From the NCBI RefSeq assembly GCF_003265705.1, contig NW_020312894.1, positions 6,852,223-6,916,222 of the forward strand: a DNA stretch of 64,000 bases. The letters are read 5' to 3'. This DNA is from Callorhinus ursinus. Lineage: Eukaryota; Chordata; Mammalia; Carnivora; Otariidae. Numbering within the stretch: the stretch's first letter is position 1; each line of letters begins with the position of its first letter. Made by a program: the position numbers and the translations under genes. This document shows positions 28,894-41,169 of the stretch, piece after piece. Under the pieces are notes generated by a model that was given only the letters and a program-made list of their open reading frames with translations, searched no databases and was not told the origin of the DNA.

Positions 28894-31800
28894 CTGCAGT
28901 AAAACAAAAACAAAGACACTTGTGAAGTGCACAGCGATGCCCACCAATTCAAGAAGAAATCCAAAAATGTCAATAGGAACAGCCCGTCACTTTTCACGCG
29001 GAAGCAGGTGTTCTATTAGTGTTTAGTCCATACTTAACCGTCTTGCATCTATTGCTTAGAGGCCTGTTTGTGGACATTTACTTCACTGCATCAATTAGAA
29101 CCAATGTTCCTTCTCTTTACGAGTCTCCGAGTGCCTCCCATGTACTGGGAACGGCTCCTGGCAGTGGACAAACCAGACCAAGTGCCCCCGCCCTCTCGGC
29201 ACCTGCGTTCCACTGAGGTAGGAGTGGGGGAGAAGCCATGCACTGAACAAGAAAGAAACAGCATGTCTCAGAAAATCCAGCGGAGACAGGCTAAGTAGGG
29301 CACAGAGCTGTCCAGGATTTCCTCCCTTCTCCGTGCTGAGCCTGACACCCCTCAGATCAACCAGCCTGAATGTGGGGATAGAACTGCGCCGGACTGAAGC
29401 CCAGACCCCAGACTCGGGAGCTACTCCACCTCCACGTATCCACACTGTCTGTGCCACTTCGTGCGAAGAATGCCCCTCGGGTGCAGGGTCCTAGACGTAC
29501 TCCACTTAAAAACTGTTTTAACAAAGACTTCAGTTGTCCTGAATATAGGTCCCCCACAGGATAGATCAATAGATCATACTTATGTTACTAGTAGAAAACA
29601 TTACTAATTACATGGCAGTTCATCTCTAGCATCCTTTCTCCCCCCCGTTTTTAAACGAGTCCAGATGCAATATAGACCCTCTGGCCACACGGGACCAGCT
29701 ACTGTGGACAGCGGCTCGTCTCCTCAGAGTGTGCGTGTCTGCATCTGAGCCGTGTGACAACCACTGCCTCAGAAGGGGAAGGACTTAGAATATTCCTACC
29801 TTACAGATGGAAAAACCAAGGCCCAGAAGGGCTAAATAATTTGTATTGAGGTCAAAACATTATATTCTGACTTCGAATGCTATGTTCTTTCCATTCACCA
29901 ACGTACAAATGTTCTGCTTTTGCCCAAGTGCCCGTCAGGCCGGCCAGAGAGCAAACCGGCAGTCTAGAAGCTCCCGCGGGCGCACATCAAGGCTCGGGCT
30001 GTGAGGACTCCTCCTCAGCAGGACCCAGCTGTCCGTGCCGGGCCTGACCGCGGGCCCAGGCTGGAAAGAGGGGGGACCCCACACACCCCTCTCCAGAAAC
30101 CCATTTCTCTTCTCCCTCTTAGTCCTACTTCTTTTTTTTAAAGATTTTACTAATTTATTTGTCAGAGAGAGCACCAGCAGGGGGAGCGGCAGGCAGAGGG
30201 AGAAGCAGACTCCCCGCGGAGCGGGGAGCCCGACGCGGGGCTCGACCCCAGGACCCTGGGACCATGACCCGAGCTGAAGGCAGCCGCTCAACCGACTGAG
30301 CCACCCAGGCGCCCCAGTCCAACTTCTTTTATCAGGCAAATCTCTCTTCCTTTCAAACCACCCGTGGCACAGTAAACGTGATCGTTCAAAATGCATTCAC
30401 TGTCTACAGTTTGGGCCTAAGAGGGCTGTGTTTTAATTTCTGGGTGGGGCTGACATTTATAAAACCTCTGATAATCTTACAAGAAATGTAAACTCCTGAC
30501 AAATCAAGGCAGTAGTACTTAATCAGTGCTCCAAAAATGAGTTTTTCTTCATGGACAATGATACCACATTTTAGCTGGGGGCCTAAAGATAACTGATGGC
30601 TGCTGGGATCATAAATTTAAAACCCTCTATTTGTTCTGATCCTCTTTCTGAATCTTAAATATTCATCTTCCAATTTTTCTTTTTTTAAAAAGATTTTATT
30701 TATTTGAGACAGAGCACAAGCAGGGGGAGGTGCAGGCAGAGGGAGAGAAGCAGACTCCCCACTGAGCAGGGAGCCCGATGTGGGACTCGATCCTACGACT
30801 CCGGGATCATGACGTGAGCCGAAGGCAGTTGCTTAACCAACTGAGCCACCCAGGCGCCCCATCTTCCAATTTCTACAAATGATTCCCATCCTTAATCAAC
30901 TCTCATCAATAGTCTCATTGAACCATGAACTCTAACAAGAAAGGTCCCAACATTTCATTGGCTTATCTTTTTTCCAAAGGCAACTAACATTCCTCTATTT
31001 TCTTTTTAATAATCTTAACCAAATATTAAACATACATATTAAATGGCCAGGAACAGCCCATAAAGCTAAAAGATCTGCTCTCTGCACTGTGGTCAAGGGC
31101 TTTCCAAACCCTCAGAGATTACTTCTATTTTTCATAGTTTTTCATTCTATGAAACCCCAAAGCCATGAAAAAAGGTCAAGAGGCTCCAATCTGCTAAAGC
31201 AATGAATATTAAAATACAGTACAAGAGTAAATAAATTCTTCATCCAAAAAGAAAACACAACCCAACAGACAAAAAACAAGCATTTCTAGCAGGACAACAC
31301 TGGTTGTCATAAGAGGACGTTGTCGTAAGAGGATTCTAAGAAAATTATGATTTTTAATTATTAAGCTATTTTCTTTTTAAAGCAGGGTTGTGGCAGGTAG
31401 AGAATAATCAAAACAAAGCCCACAAACATACTATTTCCTTTCTTTTAAAGTCTAGTTCTGGAGCGCCTGGGTGGCTCGGTCATTTAAAAGTCTGCTTTTG
31501 GCTCAGGTCATGATCCCAGGGTCCTGGGATGGAGCCCTGTGTGTCTGCTTCTCCCTCTCCTGCTGCCCCTTCCCCCAGCTTGTGCTCTCTCTCACATAAA
31601 AAAATAAAAAAAAAAAAAAAAAAAAAAAAAAGTAGTCTAGATCTGATCTCCCTTTACTCCAAACAGGAAGGCTCACAGATCGTGGTGAGACAGCACCAGT
31701 GGCCGCCCTCCTCACGATAAATCCCATGTTTTCATGTGCGACCAGTGACACAGGAGAGACACGGTCACTGACTTAGTAACCAGTTTCTCTATGTTTTGAA

Positions 31801-34800
31801 GCCTATCAACATATAAACTGTCAAAACATAAGTATCACATTTAACAGTCTTTTTACTTAATAAACCTTGAAAAATGAACACAAATTAGCTAAACAGGACT
31901 TTATGCATCATGCATGAAAACTTCAGGTTGCATTTTTTTGAGAGGATATTAATAACCTGAAAAAACAGGTTAGAAGACCCTCCACTAAAATAAAAACTGC
32001 TTAAGCCATATATATGACAGTTGTTTTTTTTTTTTTTTTTAAATTTAATTTCTTAGTGTGTGTGCGAGCGCGTGGGGATGGGGGAGAGAGAATCTTAAGC
32101 AGGCCCCAGGCCCAGTGCAGAGCCGGACTGGGGGTTTGATCTCACGACCCCAAGATCACAATCTGAGCTGAAATGAAGAGCTGAACGCTTAACTGACTGA
32201 GCCACCAAGGCGCCCCGACAGTTATGTTTATAAAAGACATTGAAAGACCGAACCATCACCTGTTAGTAACTACTCAAACCGTCAATTTGGGAAAAATCAG
32301 CGAAGCACTGTTTCTCACATATCCTATGTTTATACTGCCACCTTGTGGAAACCAAGAACAAATTTTAAAATTTACCCGCTCTTGTTGAACAGGGAAAGCC
32401 GAAATTTTTCAACTGCGGTTCACTACCTGCACTGTCTCCTCTGCCTTTTAGTTCTTTGGTTCTTCAGAAGACGGCACATCTGCTGAGCCACCGCGCACAT
32501 GCCAATACTCCCTGACCGTCCGGGGACAGGATGCAGAGCCGCGCCGAGGACGGACGACAGGGCTGAGACGGCAGCGCACCTGAGACCGAGTGCTCCGCCC
32601 AAACAAAAGCTCTCCTCAGGCCACTGAGAATTATCTGAAAGCATTTACTGGAGAGGGTTTCTTCTCAGAATGTAGACAGCAGGAAAAAGTACGATTGCCA
32701 CCGTCTTGACAAACTACATGACTCTGCATGAATCTGTCAAAGGGCTGGGGTCGCTGGGTAAGCACTGAGGCTGCAAACTAAGGACAGACGGAGACAGGGA
32801 AGTAATTCCTTGTCTGCAGCAGATGCAGCCAGATACCCAGATACTGCTAAGAATTTAAGGAGCTGGTAGAGGCTGAGCAAGGGCTGGGGAGGGAGTGAAG
32901 CGCCCCTGGGGGCTGCAGATACAGGATGAGTTTGCCTCGTCTGGTAGGCTTTTCTTCAAGGACCCTACCAGATGCTCACATAAAAACCCGGTGAGAGCCC
33001 TAAGCAAGCAACCTTCACGCAGGCTAGGCAAGGGGCCGGCTAGAGCTACAGAAAGGCAGGCAACCCCACCCAGACCCTTTTCTCCAAGGAATGAAAGCCT
33101 TAATCTGTAGGGTGTAGTCGAGGGACAGGAAGGCCACAAGCTATGGCAGCCTCAGGGCACTGGTAAAAGTCAACACAGATAAAGCAGTGAACAGAAAAAA
33201 ACACTCCACCCCGGGGCTGGGGCAGGAGCAGTGTGAGGCCACACACCTGGCACTCAGGGACCCAGCGTCTGCCTAAGACCGAGGCTTACCCAAACAACTG
33301 AGAAGGCCTGGCCCACCCTCTCCCCGTCCCTAGCAGGCTAGAAGCACTGAACGACAAGCAGGAGTGGAATTATAGCTGAGAGAACTCTAAGAGTGTGAAG
33401 ACAGACCCTCTCTGAGGTACCACACACCTTCCTTAGGAAAATCCTAAAACTAAAGGTGGAGGAGACATTCAGAAAAACCCTCTGCAGACCTGCTCCAGAC
33501 TAAGCACAGGCACTGCTTGAGGAACTTGAAGGCTGCTGGACATGAAAAGTAACCACAGCAACAAAAAAATCTCAACCACAGCTCAGCTCCTGGCTAGAAA
33601 AATGACCTCAACCCCCCATACTAAAGGCCTAGCATGGGACAGGTGTAAGAACTTTCCAGGCATGAAAATTATTTCCCTCAGGCTGAGATGTCCAGTTTCC
33701 CATAACTATGAGATGTAGAAAGGTAAGGATACAACACACACCAAGAGAAAGAATCAACAGAACCAGACTCAGATATGACACAGATGGTGGAACTCCCCGA
33801 TCGGCAATTTAAAATGACAATGATGGATACATTAAAAGGCTCAAGTGGAAAATGTGGACAACGTGCAAGATCAGAATGGTCACTTCAGCAGAGAGATGGA
33901 ACCTACAGAAAAAACCCAATGGGAATACCAGAAATGAGGAACACCGTAAAAAGAGATAGAGAATGCCTTTGACAAGTTCAACTGTGACAAAAATCAAGAA
34001 TCAGTGAACTTGAAGATAGATTAGCATAGGCACAACCGGAACCACAGAGAAAGGAGAGAGAATGGAACAGAAGAAATAAAAATACCAAGGAAGGAAGGAG
34101 AAATCACAACACACCCAAGAATATCATGTTCAAACTGCTGGGGGTGGGGAGAAAAAACCCTGAAAGCAGCTGGTGGAAAAAAGGCACATTATATACCTAA
34201 GAACAAAGGTAAGGTTCAGAACAGGCTTCCTGTCAGAGAACACGCAAGCCAGAAGGCAAGGGAGGGACATCCCTTAAGTGTGGGACAAAAATGTCTGTCA
34301 ACCTAGAACTCTATACCCAGCTAAAACATCTCCCAAAGCTGAAGGAGGAATAAAAGACTTTCTCAGACAATCAAAATGGAAGAATTCTTTGCTGGTAGAT
34401 GTTAAAGGAAGTTCTTCATACAGAAAGAATAGGACACCAGACAGAAAATGGTATCTGTACCAAGAACGGCACTAGAAATGGAATAAATGAAGGTAAAGTA
34501 AATTCATATAAAAATAAATTGTTCTGGCGCCTGGGTGGCTCAGATTGTTAAGCAACTGCCTTCGGCTCAGGTCATGATCCCGGAGTCCTGGGATCGAGTC
34601 CCGCATCGGGCTCCCTGCTCAGCAGGGAGTCTGCTTCTCCCTCTGACCCTCTTCCCTCTCATGCTCTCTATCTCTCATTCTCTCTCAAATAAATAAAATC
34701 TTAAAAAAAAAATAAAAAAAAATTGTTCTATTTTTAATTGCTCTAAAAGGTAACTATCTAACGAAGAAACAGTAGTAGTGTATTGTGTTTGTAACATATG

Positions 34801-37800
34801 TAACAGTGAAATGAATGGTAACAACTGAAGAGAGGGAAGAACTGGGAGGGACTATCTGAAGGTCTTCATACAGCATGTGGCACCACAGAGTATCACGTGA
34901 AAGTGGTCTCTGATTAAAGATGTAAACCTAAACCCTAGGTCAAACACCAAAACATTTAAAAAATAGTATAAATAATAAATCAATAGTGAAATCAAATGCA
35001 ATCACAGAAAATGCTCAATTGACTCGAGAAGGCAGAAAAGACAAAACAGCTAACGAGGGCAGACCTGATCTGACTGTTACTGTATCACCTTAAATGTAAA
35101 CGGTCTGAAGACACCAACTGTAAGTTTGGATTAAAAAAAACAAGACCCAGTCATTTATAAGAATCTCACTTTTACTAAAAATGGCATAGGTTAAAAGAAA
35201 GAAAGAAAAAGACATCAACCAAAAGAAAGCTGAGTAGTTATATTAAGATAAAAAGCAGATATCACATGGTAAGGGGGTCAATTCTCTAAGACAGAACAAT
35301 CCTAAATGTGTACGTGTCTAAATGTGTCCACATCAAAACAGAGGAAACAAAACTGACAGAACCAAAGAGAAAAATAGATGAATCCACAACTGTAGTTGGA
35401 AAATTCCACTCCTCTCTTAGTAATTGATAAAACTAGTAGAAAGTCAGTAAGAATACAGAAGACCTGAATAATACTATAAACCAACTTAATTCACATTTCC
35501 AGGATGCTCTATCCAAGAGAGCAGGATACCCATATATTTCAAGTGCATATGGAAAGACAAAAACCATATTCTAGGCCATAATACAAACGTACACAAAAAA
35601 GAGAAATCATACGAAGTTATGGTCTCAGCACATAAGGGAATTACTAGTAATCCATAATAAAGATTACCTGGAAAGTCCCACTATTTAGAAACTAAAGCAG
35701 CATGCTTCTAAATAACACAGGGGTCAAAGAAGTTGTGTCAGGGGATATCAAAAATTAAAATTAAACTGAAAGAAAAAGAAAATACATTTGTGAGATGTAG
35801 CAAAAGCAGAGTGGAATTTATAGTAAATGCTTATATTAGAAAAGAGAAAGGGTCTCAAGTCAATAATCTAAGCTTCCACTTAAAGAAACCAGTAGAAGAG
35901 CTAATTAAACTCGTAATAAGCAGAAAGAAAGGTATATAGATAAATGTATAAATCAAGGACACTGAAAATAGAAAAACAATGGGGAAAAAATTGAACAAAC
36001 CAGTTCTTTGAAAAGATCAATAAAACTGATGAACTCCTAATCAGACTAACCGAGAAAAAAAAAAAAAGACAAAAGTTGGCAATATCAGGAATGAAAAGAG
36101 GGCTATCACAACAAACACTTTAAGACATTAACAGGATAATACGGAACACTGTGAACCTATACATCTGACAACAGCTAAAATACACTTTCATTCCTCAAGA
36201 AGAAAAAGTCAACTTGAATAGCATTTTATCTACGAAAAGAAATTAAACTCATTGTGGAAAACTTTCAATAAAGCCAACTCTTAGGTTAAGATAATTTCAC
36301 TGGTAAATTCTAACAAACCTTTAGGGAAGAAACAGTAACTCTACACTTCTAAAAACCAGAAGAAGAAACACCTGCAAATTGATTTAATAAGACCAGCACT
36401 GCTCTAGTACTGACAGCAGACAAAACCACCACAAGACGAGAACTGCGATCACACTGCAGGCGGGAACCATCCTCACAGACAGACGTAAGAATCCTCAACA
36501 CGGTACTAACACACGGAATCCCAGGGGTACCCAAGAATGACACATGCCAACAAAGTGGGGTTTATCTCAGGAATGCAAAGCTGGTTAACATTCACAAAAA
36601 CTGAATGAGCTCTAGCACATCAAGAGATTAAAGAAGGAAAACCATGGGGTCATTTCAATGTGTGTACCAATAAACTGACAAAAATTCCACATCCATTCAT
36701 GATAAAAACTAGGAAGAGAAGGGAACATTCTCAACTTGACAAAGGGCATCTACAAAAAACCCACAGCTGATGCTACACTTACTGGTAAAAGACAGCAAGC
36801 TTTCTCCCTGAGATCTAAGGATTTGGGGCGGAGCGGGGGCTGACCACCAAGAGGTAGCAAGAGGGAATTTTTGGAGTGATGGAACTGTTCTGTGTCATGA
36901 TTTTGGCAGGAGACACATATCTGTATGTGTTTCTCAAAGCCTGAAGGACTATACACCACCAAAAGTAAATTTTACTACACGTAAACTAAAACAAATATAG
37001 AGACAAAGCACCTGAAGATTATAAATTGATAAAATACACACACAGAATAACTGGTAACAATGTATGTGTAGGGTGATGGCCAGACTGTACTTATATTTTA
37101 AAAAAAGGAAGACATATTATTTATATTACCTTCCTGATCTAGTACCTACTACTAGAATTTCAAGTTAAATTAATAATGCCAACATAATAACTCGGCAAAA
37201 ACAACAGAACTATACAAGCTGATAGAGGTGTATGAGAACATTTTTTGCTGAGATGCTCACACTTCTCTTCACTAAGTTCTTGGGCTTTACAGAGATTTTG
37301 ATGCTCTGTCATCTCCTTCCTATTAGTGTATTCGGTGCTGAATATCAAAACTGTAGTCCTGCCTTCCCATTAAAGACAATGAAGAGTTACTAGAAACAGT
37401 CGAGGTCTTCATTCCAGGGTCAGTCATCTCTCTCAGGGAAAACTTTATAACCAGTAGGGTATTTACTCTTAGGAAGCAAGACCTGTTTCTATAGTTTCAA
37501 TATGTAGTAGGTCACATGGAGAGGAGTCTCATCTGATTTACCAAGTCAGGAAAGAGCACCACTTAAAATCCCTGATCACCCACATAAAAGACAAGAATGA
37601 ATACAACCTATCTATCTTTTCATTCGGTCAGTAGAGATTATTACCTTTCTACAGGTTAAGCTGCTGGAAAAGGCATTTCCACAAAGAACCATTGGATTTA
37701 CCTCGTTTTCTTCTTAGTTGAAGACAGCAGCTTGATGGACTGAAGGAGAAGGAATGACAACCGAGATTCAAATATACTGAGGAGCTTGATCACTTCTTCT

Positions 37801-40800
37801 CGATTAAGACTGGGAGAGGAATCTGCAGCTGGAGTGGACTCATCACTCTTAGGCTGAAAACAACAAGAAGTTACTTTACCTAAGCTGCCCGAGACTGACA
37901 GCTTCATAGTGACGTGAAGGGACCACAGTTGCACTCACCCCATAAACTTTTTAGCCAAAAACAAAACCAACAAAAGGAAACCCCAGGTCATTTGTTTTTC
38001 TCCAGGCACAGCCTGCTGGCAGAAGCTGTGATGAGCCTCACACCCCAGAGATCACTCTGATAGACTAAAACCTGTGAAAAATGCCTCACACCTAACAGGC
38101 ACTTACATAGAAGAAATTAATCCCGAATGGAAATCTCCCACTTTGCAACACTGCAGTAAAGGAGCAAGATGGAAATGGGCATGCTACAGGGTTGGACAAA
38201 CCGAGCCTGGAAGAGGTAACAGGCTGGTGGACCATGGGGGACTCAGGGAAGCTTTCAGCAACAGCAGAAGGCAGCATGAATGCTGGAATGCCAGGCAAAC
38301 TAGAACTGCTTTCCAAGGAGCTTAAGCCTATTCATTGTTCAACAGCTCCCCGGCAGTTTAGTAGAAATTATAAAAGAGCTATGCACTTCTTTCTTTCTTA
38401 AAAACAAACAGAACAACAAAAAAGAAGAAAAAAAAACAAAGGAAAACACAACAGAGATGTTATGCTACTGGGTCTTACTAAGCTCTATGTGGTTATTTAA
38501 AGAAAAAGAAATTTTAACATAAAAGATACAGTTCCAACTTAAAGAGTTTAATAATCCCACCAAGAAAATACAATAGATCACTGTTAATGTGTTTTATGCA
38601 AAGCACATATATGTATATCTATGTCTGTATATACACATACACACATAATACACCTAACACACACATATACCCCAAATGCTCACTATGTATGTTCACCCTT
38701 TAGCTTAAGACACACAAAAAAACAAGATAAATATTTTCTCCATTTACCTGGTCAAATTCCTCTACAAGCTCCTTTCTGATGAGCTGGAATGCATGCTTAG
38801 TTCTCACCATTATATCAAGAGCCCCAGATAGTGTTTTTAATTTTCCAACATTGCTATTCTGACCTAGAGTGTTAAAAACACAAAAATGATCATTCCTTTA
38901 AATATAAATCTAGAAACCCATCCAATGTCAATGTATTAATGAAAACTGATTTTCAAATGCTATAATAGTAGCTCATGAGAATCTCAACAAATTTTCTAAA
39001 ATCCAACTTTTAATAATTATCCCCAAATAAAAATATTAAGTCTACAAAACAATAAATAACAATGGTCTCCCTGCCTTACCATTTGGTTCTGTCAGGGTGA
39101 GAACACAACCTATCTGAAATAAGACCGGAGTGTAAGGTCAAAGAAACCAGCCGGGACAAGTCTGGTCCAAAGGCCCCCAAATGCTTACATTACTTTTTTC
39201 AGGTACTCAATTTTTAAACATTTTTTAGAAGGAAAATTAACCATATTTATCATCTTAGCAAATTTGTTCCCAGTATCTGTTCCTATGAAAATGATGCCTG
39301 CTCTCTTGAAGGAATTCAAACATGGCAGAAAATTCAAAGATGCAAATGAAAATAGGTCATCCAAAACGCACCCCCCAGAAAGAGCTACTGTTAATCCTGC
39401 CATCTAGTATACACTGCCAAAAAGTTAAAAATACTTTCAGTAAAAAGTTTTTGTGCCTGTTTTTTTTTTTAAAGATTTATTTTTCTTGGGGGGGTGGGGG
39501 GAGGGAAGGGAGAGAGAGTCTCAAGCAAATTTCACACTGAGTGGAGCCTGACATGGGGCTCGATCTCATGACCTTGAGTCACAACCTCTGCCAAAATCAA
39601 GAGCCAGATGCTTAACTGACTGTGCCACCCAGGTGTCCCAGTAAAAAGTATTTTTAAAAACTGTTTTGAATAGCTAATACATTCTCAAAATGTATAAAGT
39701 CTTAATCAGAAAACAGTGAAAGCCTTCCTCCTGGCCCCCAGAGGCAGCAATGTTATCACTTTCTTGTGCATCCTTAGGGATACTCTACTGAAAGAGTCAT
39801 CTACCTGGTTAACTATTACATTTATTTTAATTTTATACAAGAAAACAACTGAAATAAAATCAAATGAACAGCTGCACTTCAAAGAAACGTTTATTTCTTT
39901 ACCACACCAGAGCTATTTCTCCAAAGACCCCTGCTACAGAAGGGGAGCAGGTGGGCAAGAGCAGGGGAACTCAGGCAAACACATTCAGCGTGGGGCAGCA
40001 ACTCCCTCCCTGCTGTGGCCTGCCCTAACAAAGCCGACTCATCTGCCTGCCTCCTTCCCTTCCCTTCCCGTATAGCTCTAACCTTGCTCAGGATCTGCAG
40101 TTCTAGTTCCGTAAACCCACTGCAGGTTTAAAGGAATTCAGTGGGACCACTGCTTCTCCCTTCCTATGTTGTTCATGATGATTTATATCTCTAATGGTCT
40201 CAAGTGACCTGTCACATTTTTTTTTCCAAGTAAGAGAGCGTGGGCTATATTTCAGTATTTCTACGAACATAAATAGTCACAGAACATAATCAAATCCATT
40301 TTCTAAACTTCAAGAAGTATAGAGACTTCTCCTGGCCCCTACCCAAAGCCGTTAACTATGGGCAAATTAAAAAGAAAACATTATTTACATTCAAGAGAGA
40401 GCCCCACGTCTGTCTCACTCTAAGACAATCTAACACGAAGTCAATGCACACAGATCTGTGAAATGAAAAAGTTAAGACTTACTGGTCATTTGGAATTCTG
40501 CAAATGCCACTCTTTCTAACTGTACTCTAAGTAGTTCACAGGGAGCATCTTTGAGAAGCTGAAAAAGCTTAACAGCTTTGCTGTAATGAAGATCTGCCAG
40601 CACCCGGTGCTGCTTCCTAAGATGTTCATCACCAACCTAGAATCAAAATAAAATAAAAAGACAAATCTTAAAGCCTGGGTTTCACTATAACTACTTAACC
40701 AAGTCTCTGGATCACTAAATGTTATTCAGTGTCGTTATTTTTGTAGAAGTCTTATAGTTTTAGTTCTTATAGTTAGGTGTTTAATCCACTTTTGGTTTTG

Positions 40801-41129
40801 TATATGAGGCGCTGGAGTCCAACTCCAGCATGTGGACATCCAGCTGTCCTGGCACTAAGTCTTTCCCCATTGTGTTGTCTTGGAATGCTAAAGCTTGCTT
40901 TTGCCTTGAGGATACTAGGCCATCTGGGCAAGCCTGAATTTTGGTTAGGATGTCCTGGGGCAAGGGGAAGAGGGTCTAGGGGCCAGCTTAAAGTGAAAAG
41001 AAATCCTCTCTGATTAAGCTGGACCTCAAAGGACAGTATTCTCAGGATAAGGGCACCCAGAAGAAGGCCCACACCCAAGGGACTGCAAGGTAAGTTGTCT
41101 TGGTCCTGAGCTAAGTAAAGGGAAACAGC

Positions 41130-41169
<40 letters not shown>

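Larger units (their letters stand above)
28894..37701 (-). other. EDRF1: EDRF1 last intron, 8.8 kb
   Basis: Filled with transposons: an old LINE-like piece near 29130-29260, a MIR (29790-29880), SINEs at 30136, 30680, 31461 and 32023, and a decayed L1 (33180-37010) split by another SINE (34526-34720). 30870-31440 and 32220-33150 are AT- to mid-GC sequence with nothing recognised with confidence. Confidence 0.8.

Noticed and set aside
33700..36830. L1-derived peptides as possible genes
   Set aside because: The ORF1 and ORF2 remnants are broken by many stops and lack the RT core; this is a fossil element.
38858..38863. Alternative acceptor for EDRF1 exon 18 at the AG five bases inside the exon
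   Set aside because: Joining there would read A|AA TAG and stop. The upstream AG gives SQNSNVG, matching the known protein.
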